NCBI GenBank assembly: GCA_017560285.1
Contig: JAFYOG010000130.1
Coordinates: 1-21,492, forward strand
Source of the DNA: Clostridia bacterium
Lineage (GTDB): Bacteria; Bacillota; Clostridia; Oscillospirales; CAG-382
Length of the DNA: 21,492 bases
Reading direction: 5' to 3'
Shown: positions 14,636 to 21,302 of the stretch, in pieces
Layout: every line of letters starts with the position of its first letter
Numbering within the stretch: position 1 is the stretch's first letter
Position numbers and translations under genes: made by a program
Notes under the pieces: model-generated
What the model was told of the DNA's origin: nothing
What the model saw: only the letters and a program-made list of their open reading frames with translations
Databases searched by the model: none

Positions 14636-15315
14636 TAGCGCTTACCTCCTTCGCGTGCCGAAGAACGCTTAACTTCGGGAAGAACCTCGCCCTTGTAAAT
14701 CCATACCTTGATACCGATTTTACCGTAGGTGGTGTTTGCTTCCCAGAAGCCGTAGTCGATGTCGGCTCTGAGTGTCTGAAGGGGAATTGTACCTTCATGA
14801 TAGTGTTCGCTTCTTGCGATTTCTGCACCGCCAAGACGGCCGGAAACGCAGATCTTGATACCCTTCGCCTGAAGTCTCATGGTTCTACCGATGGACTGCT
14901 TCATAGCACGGCGGAAGGAAATTCTCTTTTCGAGCTGTGCAGCAATGTTTTCTGCTACGAGCTGAGCGTTGAGGTCGGGCTGCTTAACTTCGATAACCTT
15001 TACATCAACTACAACGTTAGCGGGAACGTTGAGGAAGTCTGCGATATCCTTCTTAAGCTTTTCGATTTCAGCGCCGCCCTTACCGATAACGATACCGGGC
15101 TTTGCACAGTAGATAATTACTCTTACACGGCTGTTGTCGCGTTCGATTTCGATAGTGGGAACGCCTGCCTGCATAAGACGCTTTTTAAGGTACTTTCTGA
15201 GATTGTAGTCGGAAACGATGATATCGCCGAAGGTTTCATCCTTGGAATACCAACGGGAGCTCCAATCTTTGATTATACCAACACGGAGACCGTGAGGATT
15301 AACTTTCTGTCCCAT
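14635..15315 (-). CDS. rpsC: 30S ribosomal protein S3
   Basis: A 226-residue S3, part of the mRNA entry tunnel and ribosomal helicase. It starts MGQKVNPHGLRVGIIKDWSS. The KH domain has its GxxG loop at VIGKGG (76-81), and the C-terminal domain signature is SGRLGGAEIARSEHYHEGT, then PLQTLRADIDYG. It follows rplV after 3 nt, with the GGAGG site inside the end of rplV. Confidence 0.98.
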   Translation of the reverse strand: MGQKVNPHGLRVGIIKDWSSRWYSKDETFGDIIVSDYNLRKYLKKRLMQAGVPTIEIERDNSRVRVIIYCAKPGIVIGKGGAEIEKLKKDIADFLNVPANVVVDVKVIEVKQPDLNAQLVAENIAAQLEKRISFRRAMKQSIGRTMRLQAKGIKICVSGRLGGAEIARSEHYHEGTIPLQTLRADIDYGFWEANTTYGKIGIKVWIYKGEVLPEVKRSSAREGGKR

Positions 15316-15318
15316 TGT

Positions 15319-15675
15319 TTACGCCTCCTGTCTTTCTCTGAGTACGATAGTTACGTGAGAAGTTCTCTTGAACACTCTGAAGGCTCTGCCCTGAGCGCGG
15401 GGACGAACTCTCTTCATATTTTTAAGAATGCCGGGGGTTACAAAGCATTCGGCAACATAGAGCTTTTCGAGATCCATGCCGAAGTTGTGGTCGGCGTTAG
15501 CAACAGCAGATTTGAGAAGCTTTTCGATGTCTTCGCAAACCATCTTGTTGGTGTTTTTAAGGATTGCAAATGCTTTTGCAACGTCTTTGCCTCTGATGAG
15601 GTCGAGCACTATCTTTACCTTTCTGGGGGTAACACGAAGTTGTTTAAGATATGCTCTGCTTTCTCTATTTTCCAC
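15319..15675 (-). CDS. rplV: 50S ribosomal protein L22, probable GTG start
   Basis: L22 extends a beta-hairpin into the exit tunnel and is a site of macrolide-resistance changes. The conserved parts are LKQLRVTPRKVKIVLDLIRG and, in the hairpin region, RVRPRAQGRAFRVFKRTSH, ending RQEA. The frame has an ATG at 15699 that overlaps the rpsS stop (TAATG) but has no ribosome site. A GTG at 15673-15675 has AAGGAG 8 nt upstream and gives a 118-residue protein, closer to the usual L22 length. I chose GTG; if the ATG is used, eight residues (MGLKGENT) are added. Confidence 0.9.
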   Translation of the reverse strand: MENRESRAYLKQLRVTPRKVKIVLDLIRGKDVAKAFAILKNTNKMVCEDIEKLLKSAVANADHNFGMDLEKLYVAECFVTPGILKNMKRVRPRAQGRAFRVFKRTSHVTIVLRERQEA

Positions 15676-15698
15676 AGTATTTTCTCCTTTCAAGCCCA

Positions 15699-15974
15699 TT
15701 AGTTATTGGAGGTCTTGGAACCGGAGTGTCCAGGGAAGCGTCTGGTGGGAGCGAACTCACCAAGCTTGTGACCTACCATGTCTTCTACAACATATACAGG
15801 CACGTGCTTCTTGCCATCATGGACAGCGATTGTATGACCGACAAACTCGGGGAAGATTGTGGAAGCGCGGGACCAGGTTTTAATAACTCTTTTTTCGCCC
15901 TTTTCGTTCATCTCTGCGATTCTTGCATAAAGCTTCGCTTCGACAAAGGGGCCTTTTTTAACACTTCTGCTCAC
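15699..15974 (-). CDS. rpsS: 30S ribosomal protein S19
   Basis: A 91-residue S19 in the head of the small subunit, partner of S13 near the A site. Signatures: MSRSVKKGPFVEAKL at the start, IKTWSRASTIFPEFVGHTIA (31-50), and MVGHKLGEFAPTRRFPGHSG near the C-terminus. The length is standard. It follows rplB after 15 nt with an AGGAGG-type site. Confidence 0.98.
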   Translation of the reverse strand: MSRSVKKGPFVEAKLYARIAEMNEKGEKRVIKTWSRASTIFPEFVGHTIAVHDGKKHVPVYVVEDMVGHKLGEFAPTRRFPGHSGSKTSNN

Positions 15975-15989
15975 AGTTGTATCCTCCTC

Positions 15990-16823
15990 TTATCTGTCAT
16001 TTCTTCTCTTAACGATGAACTTGTTGGTACGAGCCTTCTTGTTTCTGGTCTTGTAACCAAGAGCAGGTTTACCCCAAGGGGTAACAGGGCCGGGACGACC
16101 GATAGGCGAACGGCCTTCACCACCACCGTGAGGGTGGTCGCAGGGGTTCATTACAGAACCGCGTACGGTAGGACGAATGCCCATGTGTCTCTTCTTACCT
16201 GCCTTACCGATCTTGATGTTTTCGTGTTCGAGGTTGCCAACCTGACCAATGGTAGCGCGGCAATCTAAACGAACGAAACGAACTTCGCCGGAAGGAAGTC
16301 TTACCTGAGCCATGCCGTTTTCTTTAGCCATAAGCTGTGCAGCTGCACCAGCGGAACGAACCAACTGAGCACCGCGGCCGGGATAAAGTTCTACGGAGTG
16401 GATGATAGTACCAACGGGAATTGCGCTGATAGGAAGCACGTTACCGGGCTTGATATCTGCATGTTCACCGGAGTAAAGGAGAGTACCAACGGTTACACCA
16501 TCGGGTGCGAGAGCGTAGCTCTTCTTGCCGTTTTCGTCTTCAAGAAGCATAATGTAAGCGGTACGGTTAGGATCGTATTCGATGCCGAGAACCTTGCTTG
16601 CTTCGTTCTTGTATGCACGCTTGAAGTCGATAATTCTGTACTTTCTCTTGTTGCCGCCGCCCTGATGACGAACGGTGATTCTACCGGTGTTATTTCTACC
16701 AGCATTCTTCTTGAGAATGGTGATAAGAGACTTTTCGGGAGTCTTCTTAGTAATCTCCGCAAAGGAGGGTGTAGTCATGTTTCTGCGGGAAGGGGTTGTA
16801 GGCTTATATGTCTTAACTGCCAT
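15990..16823 (-). CDS. rplB: 50S ribosomal protein L2
   Basis: A 277-residue L2, needed for subunit association and peptidyl-transferase activity. It begins MAVKTYKPTTPSRRNMT. The RNA-binding centre has the GGGNKRKYRIIDFKR motif, and the C-terminal loop with the functionally important His is MNPCDHPHGGGEGR (H230 and H232), followed by PVTPWGKPALGYKTR and a basic tail. It lies between rplW (19 nt) and rpsS. Confidence 0.98.
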   Translation of the reverse strand: MAVKTYKPTTPSRRNMTTPSFAEITKKTPEKSLITILKKNAGRNNTGRITVRHQGGGNKRKYRIIDFKRAYKNEASKVLGIEYDPNRTAYIMLLEDENGKKSYALAPDGVTVGTLLYSGEHADIKPGNVLPISAIPVGTIIHSVELYPGRGAQLVRSAGAAAQLMAKENGMAQVRLPSGEVRFVRLDCRATIGQVGNLEHENIKIGKAGKKRHMGIRPTVRGSVMNPCDHPHGGGEGRSPIGRPGPVTPWGKPALGYKTRNKKARTNKFIVKRRNDR

Positions 16824-16842
16824 TTCTACATTCTCTCCTTTC

Positions 16843-17136
16843 TTACATCAAGCTATCGAAGAATTCGATGGTCTTGGAATCAGCGGTAAGCTTTACGATG
16901 GCTTTCTTCCATTCGGCAGTCTTGCCTACGTGGTAGCCAACGCGTCTTGTCTTTCTCTTCATGGTGATGGTGTAAACCTTTTCTACCTGAACGCCGAAGA
17001 TTTCTTCAACAGCTTTCTTGATTTCTACCTTGTTTGCAGAGGTAGGAACCTTGAAGGTGTACTTCTTATCAGCCATGTTCTGGATGGAGGCTTCAGTGAT
17101 AACGGGTTCTCTGATAATGTCGTATACAGATTTCAT
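16843..17136 (-). CDS. rplW: 50S ribosomal protein L23
   Basis: A 97-residue L23 at the tunnel exit, the main docking point for trigger factor, SRP and the translocon. It has IIREPVITEASI near the start, then YTFKVPTSANKVEIKKAVEE (26-45) and the basic loop KRKTRRVGYHVGKTAEWKKA. Its ATG overlaps the rplD stop by one base. It has a standard length and position. Confidence 0.97.
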   Translation of the reverse strand: MKSVYDIIREPVITEASIQNMADKKYTFKVPTSANKVEIKKAVEEIFGVQVEKVYTITMKRKTRRVGYHVGKTAEWKKAIVKLTADSKTIEFFDSLM

Positions 17137-17759
17137 TATGCATATACCTCCTCGAGTTTAGCAAGTGCATCCTTGGAGATGATCATATTGTCATACTTAA
17201 GGATGTCGTAAACGTTAATAGTGTTAACAGGTGCAGTGATTACACCGGGGATGTTTGCCGCAGAGCCAACTACGTATTCGTTAACGTCAACGGTAACGAT
17301 CATAGCCTTGCCATCAACGTTGATAGCCTTAAGGAAGTTAACCATGTTCTTGGTCTTGTAGGAATCGAGTGCGATATTGTCGATAACAATCAATTCATTC
17401 GAAACTACTTTAGAAGTGAGAGCCGAGAACAAAGCGATCTTCTTAAGCTTCTTGTTGATGCTTACGCGATAGCTTCTGGGCTTAGGACCGAGAGCGATAC
17501 CGCCGTGGGTCCACTGAGGGGAGCGGATAGAGCCTTGTCTTGCTCTGCCGGTACCCTTCTGACGCCAAGGTTTCTTACCGCCGCCGCGAACTTCGCTTCT
17601 GGTAAGAGTAGACTGAGTACCCTGACGCTGATTGAGCAAATATGCTCTTACAACGGAATGAACTGCTGCGTTGTTGATTTCAGCAGCGAAAATCTTTTCG
17701 GAAAGTGCAACTTCGCCGCAAACCTTTCCTTCCATGTTCAATACATTAACTGTAGGCAT
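17136..17759 (-). CDS. rplD: 50S ribosomal protein L4
   Basis: A 207-residue L4. The globular domain is on the subunit surface, and the long loop reaches the tunnel constriction. The loop is clear at about 54-92: RSEVRGGGKKPWRQKGTGRA, then RQGSIRSPQWTHGG. In gamma-proteobacteria L4 also represses the S10 operon through its leader; whether that happens here is not known. It follows rplC after 19 nt and overlaps rplW by one base (TAATG). Confidence 0.98.
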   Translation of the reverse strand: MPTVNVLNMEGKVCGEVALSEKIFAAEINNAAVHSVVRAYLLNQRQGTQSTLTRSEVRGGGKKPWRQKGTGRARQGSIRSPQWTHGGIALGPKPRSYRVSINKKLKKIALFSALTSKVVSNELIVIDNIALDSYKTKNMVNFLKAINVDGKAMIVTVDVNEYVVGSAANIPGVITAPVNTINVYDILKYDNMIISKDALAKLEEVYA

Positions 17760-17778
17760 TTCTTACTCCTCCTTCCGC

Positions 17779-18405
17779 TTATTTCACAGTGCTGCGGAGG
17801 TAAACGATTCCACCCTTTGCACCGGGAACCGCGCCCTTAACAGCGATGAGGTTATTGTCGGGATCAATCTTGATAATTTCAAGGTTGAGCATGGTAACGC
17901 GTTCGTTACCGTATTGACCAGCCATCTTCTTGTTCTTGAAGATGTGTGCAGGGTCGATAACACCCATAGAACCGGACTGACGGTGTACAGGACCTGTACC
18001 GTGAGTCATTCTGAGTCTGTGGAGTCCCCATCTCTTGATAGCGCCGGAGAAGCCATGACCCTTGGTGATACCGGTAATGTCTACCTTTTCACCAACTTCG
18101 AAGGTGTCTGCAGTAACTACGTCGCCCACGTTTATAGCGGAGCAATCGTCAAGGCGGAATTCCTTAAGATACTTCTTAAACTGAACGTTTGCCTTGGTGA
18201 ATGCGCCCTTTTCGGGTTTGTTGAGCTTTCTTTCGGGAATATCCGAGAAGCCAAGCTGAACTGCTTCGTAGCCGTTCTTTTCGTTGGTTCTTTTCTGAAC
18301 CACAACACAGGGACCTGCGTTGATGACAGTTACAGGGATAACCTTGCCCTTTTCATCGAAGAGCTGAGTCATACCGAGTTTTCTGCCGATGATGCCTTTT
18401 TTCAT
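17779..18405 (-). CDS. rplC: 50S ribosomal protein L3
   Basis: A 208-residue L3, whose central extension approaches the peptidyl-transferase centre. The start is the ATG at 18405, preceded by AAGGAGG and giving the standard MKKGIIGRKLGMTQLFDE. The frame is open for 14 more codons upstream, but those fall in a hairpin region and have no ribosome site. The mid-protein signature is ITKGHGFSGAIKRWGLHR, followed by HGTGPVHRQSGSMG. The 69-nt gap from rpsJ is the longest inside the S10 part and contains an inverted repeat. Confidence 0.97.
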   Translation of the reverse strand: MKKGIIGRKLGMTQLFDEKGKVIPVTVINAGPCVVVQKRTNEKNGYEAVQLGFSDIPERKLNKPEKGAFTKANVQFKKYLKEFRLDDCSAINVGDVVTADTFEVGEKVDITGITKGHGFSGAIKRWGLHRLRMTHGTGPVHRQSGSMGVIDPAHIFKNKKMAGQYGNERVTMLNLEIIKIDPDNNLIAVKGAVPGAKGGIVYLRSTVK

Positions 18406-18429
18406 TGTATTATCCTCCTTAGGCCATTG

Positions 18430-18453
18430 GTTGACAGCCATACGCATGTCAAC
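18430..18453 (-). repeat. Inverted repeat in the rpsJ-rplC gap
   Basis: On the minus strand GTTGACA and TGTCAAC form a perfect 7-bp inverted repeat around a 10-nt centre (TGCGTATGGC). With one bulged T the stem can extend by two GC pairs, leaving a GTATG loop. It ends 24 nt before the rplC ATG, upstream of the AAGGAGG site. It has no U-tract, so it is not a terminator; it may protect a transcript end or tune rplC translation. Confidence 0.6.
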
Positions 18454-18474
18454 GTAACCTTATTTTGATACAAA

Positions 18475-18786
18475 TTAAAGTTCGACGTTAAAATCTACGC
18501 CGGCAGGGAGATCGATGCTCATAAGAGCTTCTACGCAAGCCTTAGAGGGCTTGATGATGTCGATAAGACGCTTGTGAGTACGGTATTCGAACTGTTCGCG
18601 GCTGTCCTTGTATTTGTGAACAGCACGGAGAATAGTAACGATTTCCTTATCGGTAGGAAGGGGAATAGGACCGGAAACGGTAGCGCCGTTGCGCTTTGCA
18701 GTTTCAACAATCTTTTCCGCTGCGCGGTCGATAAGGGTGTGGTCGTAGCTCTTAAGACGAATTCTGATCTTGTCTTTCTTTGCCAT
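18475..18786 (-). CDS. rpsJ: 30S ribosomal protein S10 (NusE)
   Basis: A 103-residue S10, first gene of the superoperon; it also acts as NusE in antitermination. The chosen ATG at 18786 has GGAGG 9 nt upstream and yields MAKKDKIRIRLKSYDHTLID, the usual start. The frame remains open for 44 codons upstream through the leader RNA, but that sequence resembles no S10 and lacks a good ribosome site. The signature SREQFEYRTHKRLIDI is near residues 62-77, and the protein ends DFNVEL. Confidence 0.97.
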   Translation of the reverse strand: MAKKDKIRIRLKSYDHTLIDRAAEKIVETAKRNGATVSGPIPLPTDKEIVTILRAVHKYKDSREQFEYRTHKRLIDIIKPSKACVEALMSIDLPAGVDFNVEL

Positions 18787-18967
18787 TGGTTTTTGCCTCC
18801 AAATATAATAATGTAGAAATTTGACGGCAGAGCCGCGGTACACTGCACCGGGTGTTTCGTACAACACCCTTAAAAAATGCCCGAAGCCTGCGCCCGATTG
18901 TCGGACATACTCTGCCATAGTTACCTGCCATTTGACAGCAATCTATAGCTTCATCGCACACCAAGCG
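18787..18967 (-). other. Long structured 5' leader of the S10 operon
   Basis: From the predicted start near 18967 to the rpsJ ATG the transcript has about 180 nt of leader. On the minus strand I see: CTGTC-AAAT-GGCAG, a small hairpin near the 5' end; GGCAGAG (plus 18910-18916), which can pair with CTCTGCC (plus 18826-18832) to close a domain; inside it GGGTGTT/AACACCC, a perfect 7-bp hairpin (plus 18850-18869); and next to that CGGTGC-AGT-GTACCG (plus 18836-18850, one G-U pair). The GGCAG of the first hairpin could also compete for CTGCC. This is consistent with a regulatory leader, but no known family is recognised. Confidence 0.45.
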
Positions 18968-18973
18968 GAGTCG

Positions 18974-19015
18974 ATTATACCATATATAGTAGGGTTTTGC
19001 AATATAGTTTGTCAA
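18974..19015 (-). promoter_or_regulatory. Promoter(s) of the ribosomal superoperon
   Basis: Two overlapping sigma-A promoters are visible on the minus strand. The better one has TTGCAA (plus 18997-19002), a 17-nt spacer, and a perfect TATAAT (18974-18979) with an upstream TG (extended -10); its start would be near 18967. The other has a perfect TTGACA (19010-19015), an 18-nt spacer, and TACTAT (18986-18991). AT-rich sequence with A/T tracts lies upstream and could act as an UP element, consistent with the intact alpha CTD. Confidence 0.7.
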
Positions 19016-19021
19016 ATATGT

Positions 19022-19042
19022 TTGTAAACAATTTGTGAACAA
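19022..19042. repeat. Tandem TTGTRAACAA palindromes in the divergent control region
   Basis: TTGTAAACAA (19022-19031) and TTGTGAACAA (19033-19042) are two near-identical copies repeated with an 11-bp period, about one helical turn. The first is a palindrome with arms TTGT/ACAA; the second has the same arms. They lie just upstream of the -35 of the rpsJ promoter and about 50 bp upstream of the TSCPD promoter. They look like a protein-binding site, but no regulator is assigned. Confidence 0.4.
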
Positions 19043-19093
19043 AAAGAAATATTTATTTTCCCTTTTTATTGACAAAATATTTATTAAAAACCA

Positions 19094-19121
19094 TTTACAA
19101 ATAGAATTATTTTGTTATAAT
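19094..19121 (+). promoter_or_regulatory. Promoter of the TSCPD-pgm pair
   Basis: TTTACA (19094-19099) and a perfect TATAAT (19116-19121) are separated by 16 nt, with TG one base before the -10 (extended -10). Transcription would begin near 19128, giving a leader of about 36 nt with AAAGGAAG before the ATG at 19164. The stretch between this promoter and the rpsJ promoters is AT-rich and contains no gene. Confidence 0.6.
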
Positions 19122-19163
19122 GAATGCATAAGCACTATATATAATATAAAGGAAGAGTTTTTG

Positions 19164-19418
19164 ATGAGATTCGACAGAAGAAACAGCGGAACCTGCAGCA
19201 GAAGCGTTGGTTTTGACATTGACGAAAACCATATTGTAACGAACGTTTCTTTTATGGGTGGCTGTAACGGCAATCTTAAGGGCATTGCATCTTTGTGCGA
19301 AGGAAGCAAGGCAGAGGATATTATTGCCAAGTGCAAGGGTATTACCTGCGGCTTTAAATCCACCTCCTGCCCCGACCAGTTGGCTCAGGCTTTGGAAGAA
19401 GCTTTAACAAAAATTTAA
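19164..19418 (+). CDS. TSCPD domain-containing small protein
   Basis: An 84-residue cysteine-rich protein. The TSCPD domain, named after its motif, is found at the C-terminus of B12-dependent ribonucleotide reductases and as small stand-alone proteins in Clostridia; its function is not established, though metal or nucleic-acid binding has been suggested. Six cysteines are present (C11, C34, C45, C57, C62, C69), including FMGGCNGNLKGI (30-41) and TSCPDQLAQAL (67-77). The frame is open back to 19035, but the ATG at 19164 has AAAGGAAG upstream, lies after the promoter and starts the conserved region. The mutase gene follows after 30 nt, so the two are probably co-transcribed. Confidence 0.88.
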   Translation: MRFDRRNSGTCSRSVGFDIDENHIVTNVSFMGGCNGNLKGIASLCEGSKAEDIIAKCKGITCGFKSTSCPDQLAQALEEALTKI

Positions 19419-19448
19419 ATTTTCATATACGAAAAAGGAGCAAGAACT

Positions 19449-21170
19449 ATGAAGAAAGAATTTGAAAGATGGCTTTACTCCGACAAAGTGGACGTTGATA
19501 CCCAAAAAATATTATTGTCAATACAGAACAACGAAGATGCTATAGCGGAAAGATTCGCTATTCCCATGAGCTTTGGTACCGCAGGTTTAAGAAGCACTAT
19601 GGACGTTGGTATTTCTAAAATGAACGTTTATACCGTTGGTCAAACCACACAGGGCTTGGCAGAGCTTGTTATTTCTGCAGACGGATGCGAAAGAGGCGTT
19701 GCCGTTTGCTATGACAGCAGAAACAATTCCGAGCTGTTTGCCAAAACCGCCGCAAGCGTGCTTACCGCAAACGGAATTAAGGTATATTTGTTTGACGGTA
19801 TTCGCCCCACCCCCGAGCTTTCCTTTGCTATACTTCACTATAACTGCATTGCAGGTATTAACATTACCGCCTCACACAACCCCAAGGAATATAACGGATA
19901 CAAGGTTTATTGGGAAGACGGCGCACAGCTGCCCCCCGAACACGCAAGCGTTGTTTCTGCCAAGGCGGCGGCAACCGATATTTTCGAGGGTGTTAAGAAA
20001 ATGGATCTTGACGAAGCAAAAGCCAAGGGCTTGCTTATTATAATTGGCGAAGAATGCGACGAAGCGTTCCTTAATGCCGTTTTGGATTGCAGACTTGATT
20101 CCGAAAACACCGTTAAGTACGGCAACAGCGTAGGCTTGGCATACACCGCGTTGCACGGCACCGGATACAAGCTTGTTCCCGAGGTTTTAAAGCGTTGCGG
20201 TATAGACAAGCTTATTACTATTGACAGCCAGATGATTCCCAACGGCGACTTCCCCACCGTTGCATCCCCCAACCCCGAAAACAGAGAATGCTTTGAAGAA
20301 GCTGTTAAGAAGCTTGACGAGCTTGGCGTTGATTGCGGCGCTATTATTGCAACCGACCCCGATGCAGACAGAATTGGGCTTGCTATAAAGAACGACAAGG
20401 GTGAATTCTTTGCACTTAACGGCAACCAGATAGGCGCGTTGCTTATAGACCACATTATTCGCATTAGAAAGAGAACCGGCAATATGCCCGCCAACGCGTG
20501 CGCTATTAAATCGGTTGTTTCCTCTAACCTTTTTGATGCTATATGCGAAAAGAACGGCGTTGACCATATTAGCGTTCTTACCGGCTTTAAATACATTGGC
20601 GAAAAGATTAAGGAATGGACTGCAGACGGCAGCAAGACCTTTATTTTCGGTTATGAGGAAAGCCAAGGATATCTTTCTGCAGGCTATGCAAGAGATAAGG
20701 ACGCCGTTGCAGGCAGTATGCTTGCGGCAGAAATGGTTTGCAGTCATTATGCAGAGGGCAGAACCGTTTACCAAGCGTTGCAAAACATTTATGCAGAATA
20801 CGGCATTTACCGCGAAAGCGTTTTGAACGTTAAGATAACCGGTATTGACCCCATGGGATTGATGGGCGAAACCATGGCTGACGTTAGAAGCAGAACGATT
20901 GATACCATCGGCGGCAAGAAGGTTACCGCGGTACGCGATTATGCCACCGGCATTATTAAATACGCAGACGGAACCGAAGCCCCCACAGGCTTGCCCGAAA
21001 GCAATATGCTTTATTACGAGCTTGAAGGCGGCAGTGCGGTTATTATTCGTCCCTCGGGTACCGAGCCCAAGATTAAGGCATATATCCTTGCCCGCGCAGA
21101 AAGCGACAGCGAGGCGGATGCACTTATTGCGGCTTGCACCGACGATGCAAAGGCATTGCTTAGCAAATAA
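19449..21170 (+). CDS. Phospho-sugar mutase (phosphoglucomutase/phosphomannomutase family)
   Basis: A 573-residue alpha-D-phosphohexomutase, probably interconverting glucose-1-phosphate and glucose-6-phosphate (PgcA-like), though phosphomannomutase activity cannot be excluded. All four active-site loops are intact: TASHNPKEYNG (140-150) with phosphoserine S142, the metal loop DPDADRIG (303-310), the sugar loop GYEESQGYL (401-409), and the phosphate loop RPSGTEPK (534-541). The length of about 570-580 residues and the substrate loop GYEES fit the long Firmicutes PgcA type and not the 450-residue GlmM type. The ribosome site AAGGAG lies 10 nt before the ATG. It links glycolysis to UDP-glucose, glycogen and envelope sugar synthesis. 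A terminator follows 12 nt after the stop. Confidence 0.92.
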   Translation: MKKEFERWLYSDKVDVDTQKILLSIQNNEDAIAERFAIPMSFGTAGLRSTMDVGISKMNVYTVGQTTQGLAELVISADGCERGVAVCYDSRNNSELFAKTAASVLTANGIKVYLFDGIRPTPELSFAILHYNCIAGINITASHNPKEYNGYKVYWEDGAQLPPEHASVVSAKAAATDIFEGVKKMDLDEAKAKGLLIIIGEECDEAFLNAVLDCRLDSENTVKYGNSVGLAYTALHGTGYKLVPEVLKRCGIDKLITIDSQMIPNGDFPTVASPNPENRECFEEAVKKLDELGVDCGAIIATDPDADRIGLAIKNDKGEFFALNGNQIGALLIDHIIRIRKRTGNMPANACAIKSVVSSNLFDAICEKNGVDHISVLTGFKYIGEKIKEWTADGSKTFIFGYEESQGYLSAGYARDKDAVAGSMLAAEMVCSHYAEGRTVYQALQNIYAEYGIYRESVLNVKITGIDPMGLMGETMADVRSRTIDTIGGKKVTAVRDYATGIIKYADGTEAPTGLPESNMLYYELEGGSAVIIRPSGTEPKIKAYILARAESDSEADALIAACTDDAKALLSK

Positions 21171-21182
21171 CTTATATAATAT

Positions 21183-21214
21183 AAAAGGAAGCGTTTAGCC
21201 GCTTCCTTTTTGTT
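21183..21214 (+). terminator. Intrinsic terminator after the phospho-sugar mutase
   Basis: AAAAGGAAGCG (21183-21193) and CGCTTCCTTTT (21200-21210) form a perfect 11-bp stem with a 6-nt loop, followed by TGTTTTTT. It begins 12 nt after the TAA and ends the plus-strand operon. Confidence 0.9.
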
Positions 21215-21267
21215 TTTTGTGTACATCGACACACCGAAAAATTTACCGTATTTTATCTACAATTTTG

Positions 21268-21296
21268 TTGACAGTTGCATTTTGTTGTGTTATTAT
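21268..21296 (+). promoter_or_regulatory. Near-consensus promoter of the gene at the right edge
   Basis: A perfect TTGACA (21268-21273), a 17-nt spacer and TATTAT (21291-21296), with TG plus one base before the -10. Transcription should start near 21303, about 136 nt before the ATG at 21439. A weaker alternative further upstream (TCGACA at 21226, TATTTT at 21249) is possible. Confidence 0.7.
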
Positions 21297-21302
21297 CGTA
21301 TT

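Noticed and set aside
14797..15702. A 301-codon plus-strand frame antisense to rpsC and rplV
   Set aside because: It lies wholly opposite well-conserved ribosomal genes and has no features of its own.
18406..18447. An upstream ATG for rplC
   Set aside because: It lies inside the hairpin gap, lacks a ribosome site and adds residues not seen in L3.
18430..18453. TTGACA hexamers in the rpsJ-rplC inverted repeat as promoter -35 elements
   Set aside because: On either strand the position 17 nt downstream gives no acceptable -10 (CAATGG or GTAACC).
18787..18918. An in-frame 44-codon N-terminal extension of rpsJ
   Set aside because: It crosses the structured leader, has no good ribosome site at its ATG and matches no S10; the ATG at 18786 has GGAGG and the family start.
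19047..19085. Two copies of AAATATTTATT at 19047 and 19075
   Set aside because: The sequence is so AT-rich here that an 11-bp match may be chance, and the copies fit no promoter or operator geometry.
19035..19163. A 43-codon extension of the TSCPD gene
   Set aside because: It starts upstream of the promoter predicted at 19094-19121, is AT-driven sequence and precedes a good ribosome site and ATG at 19164.
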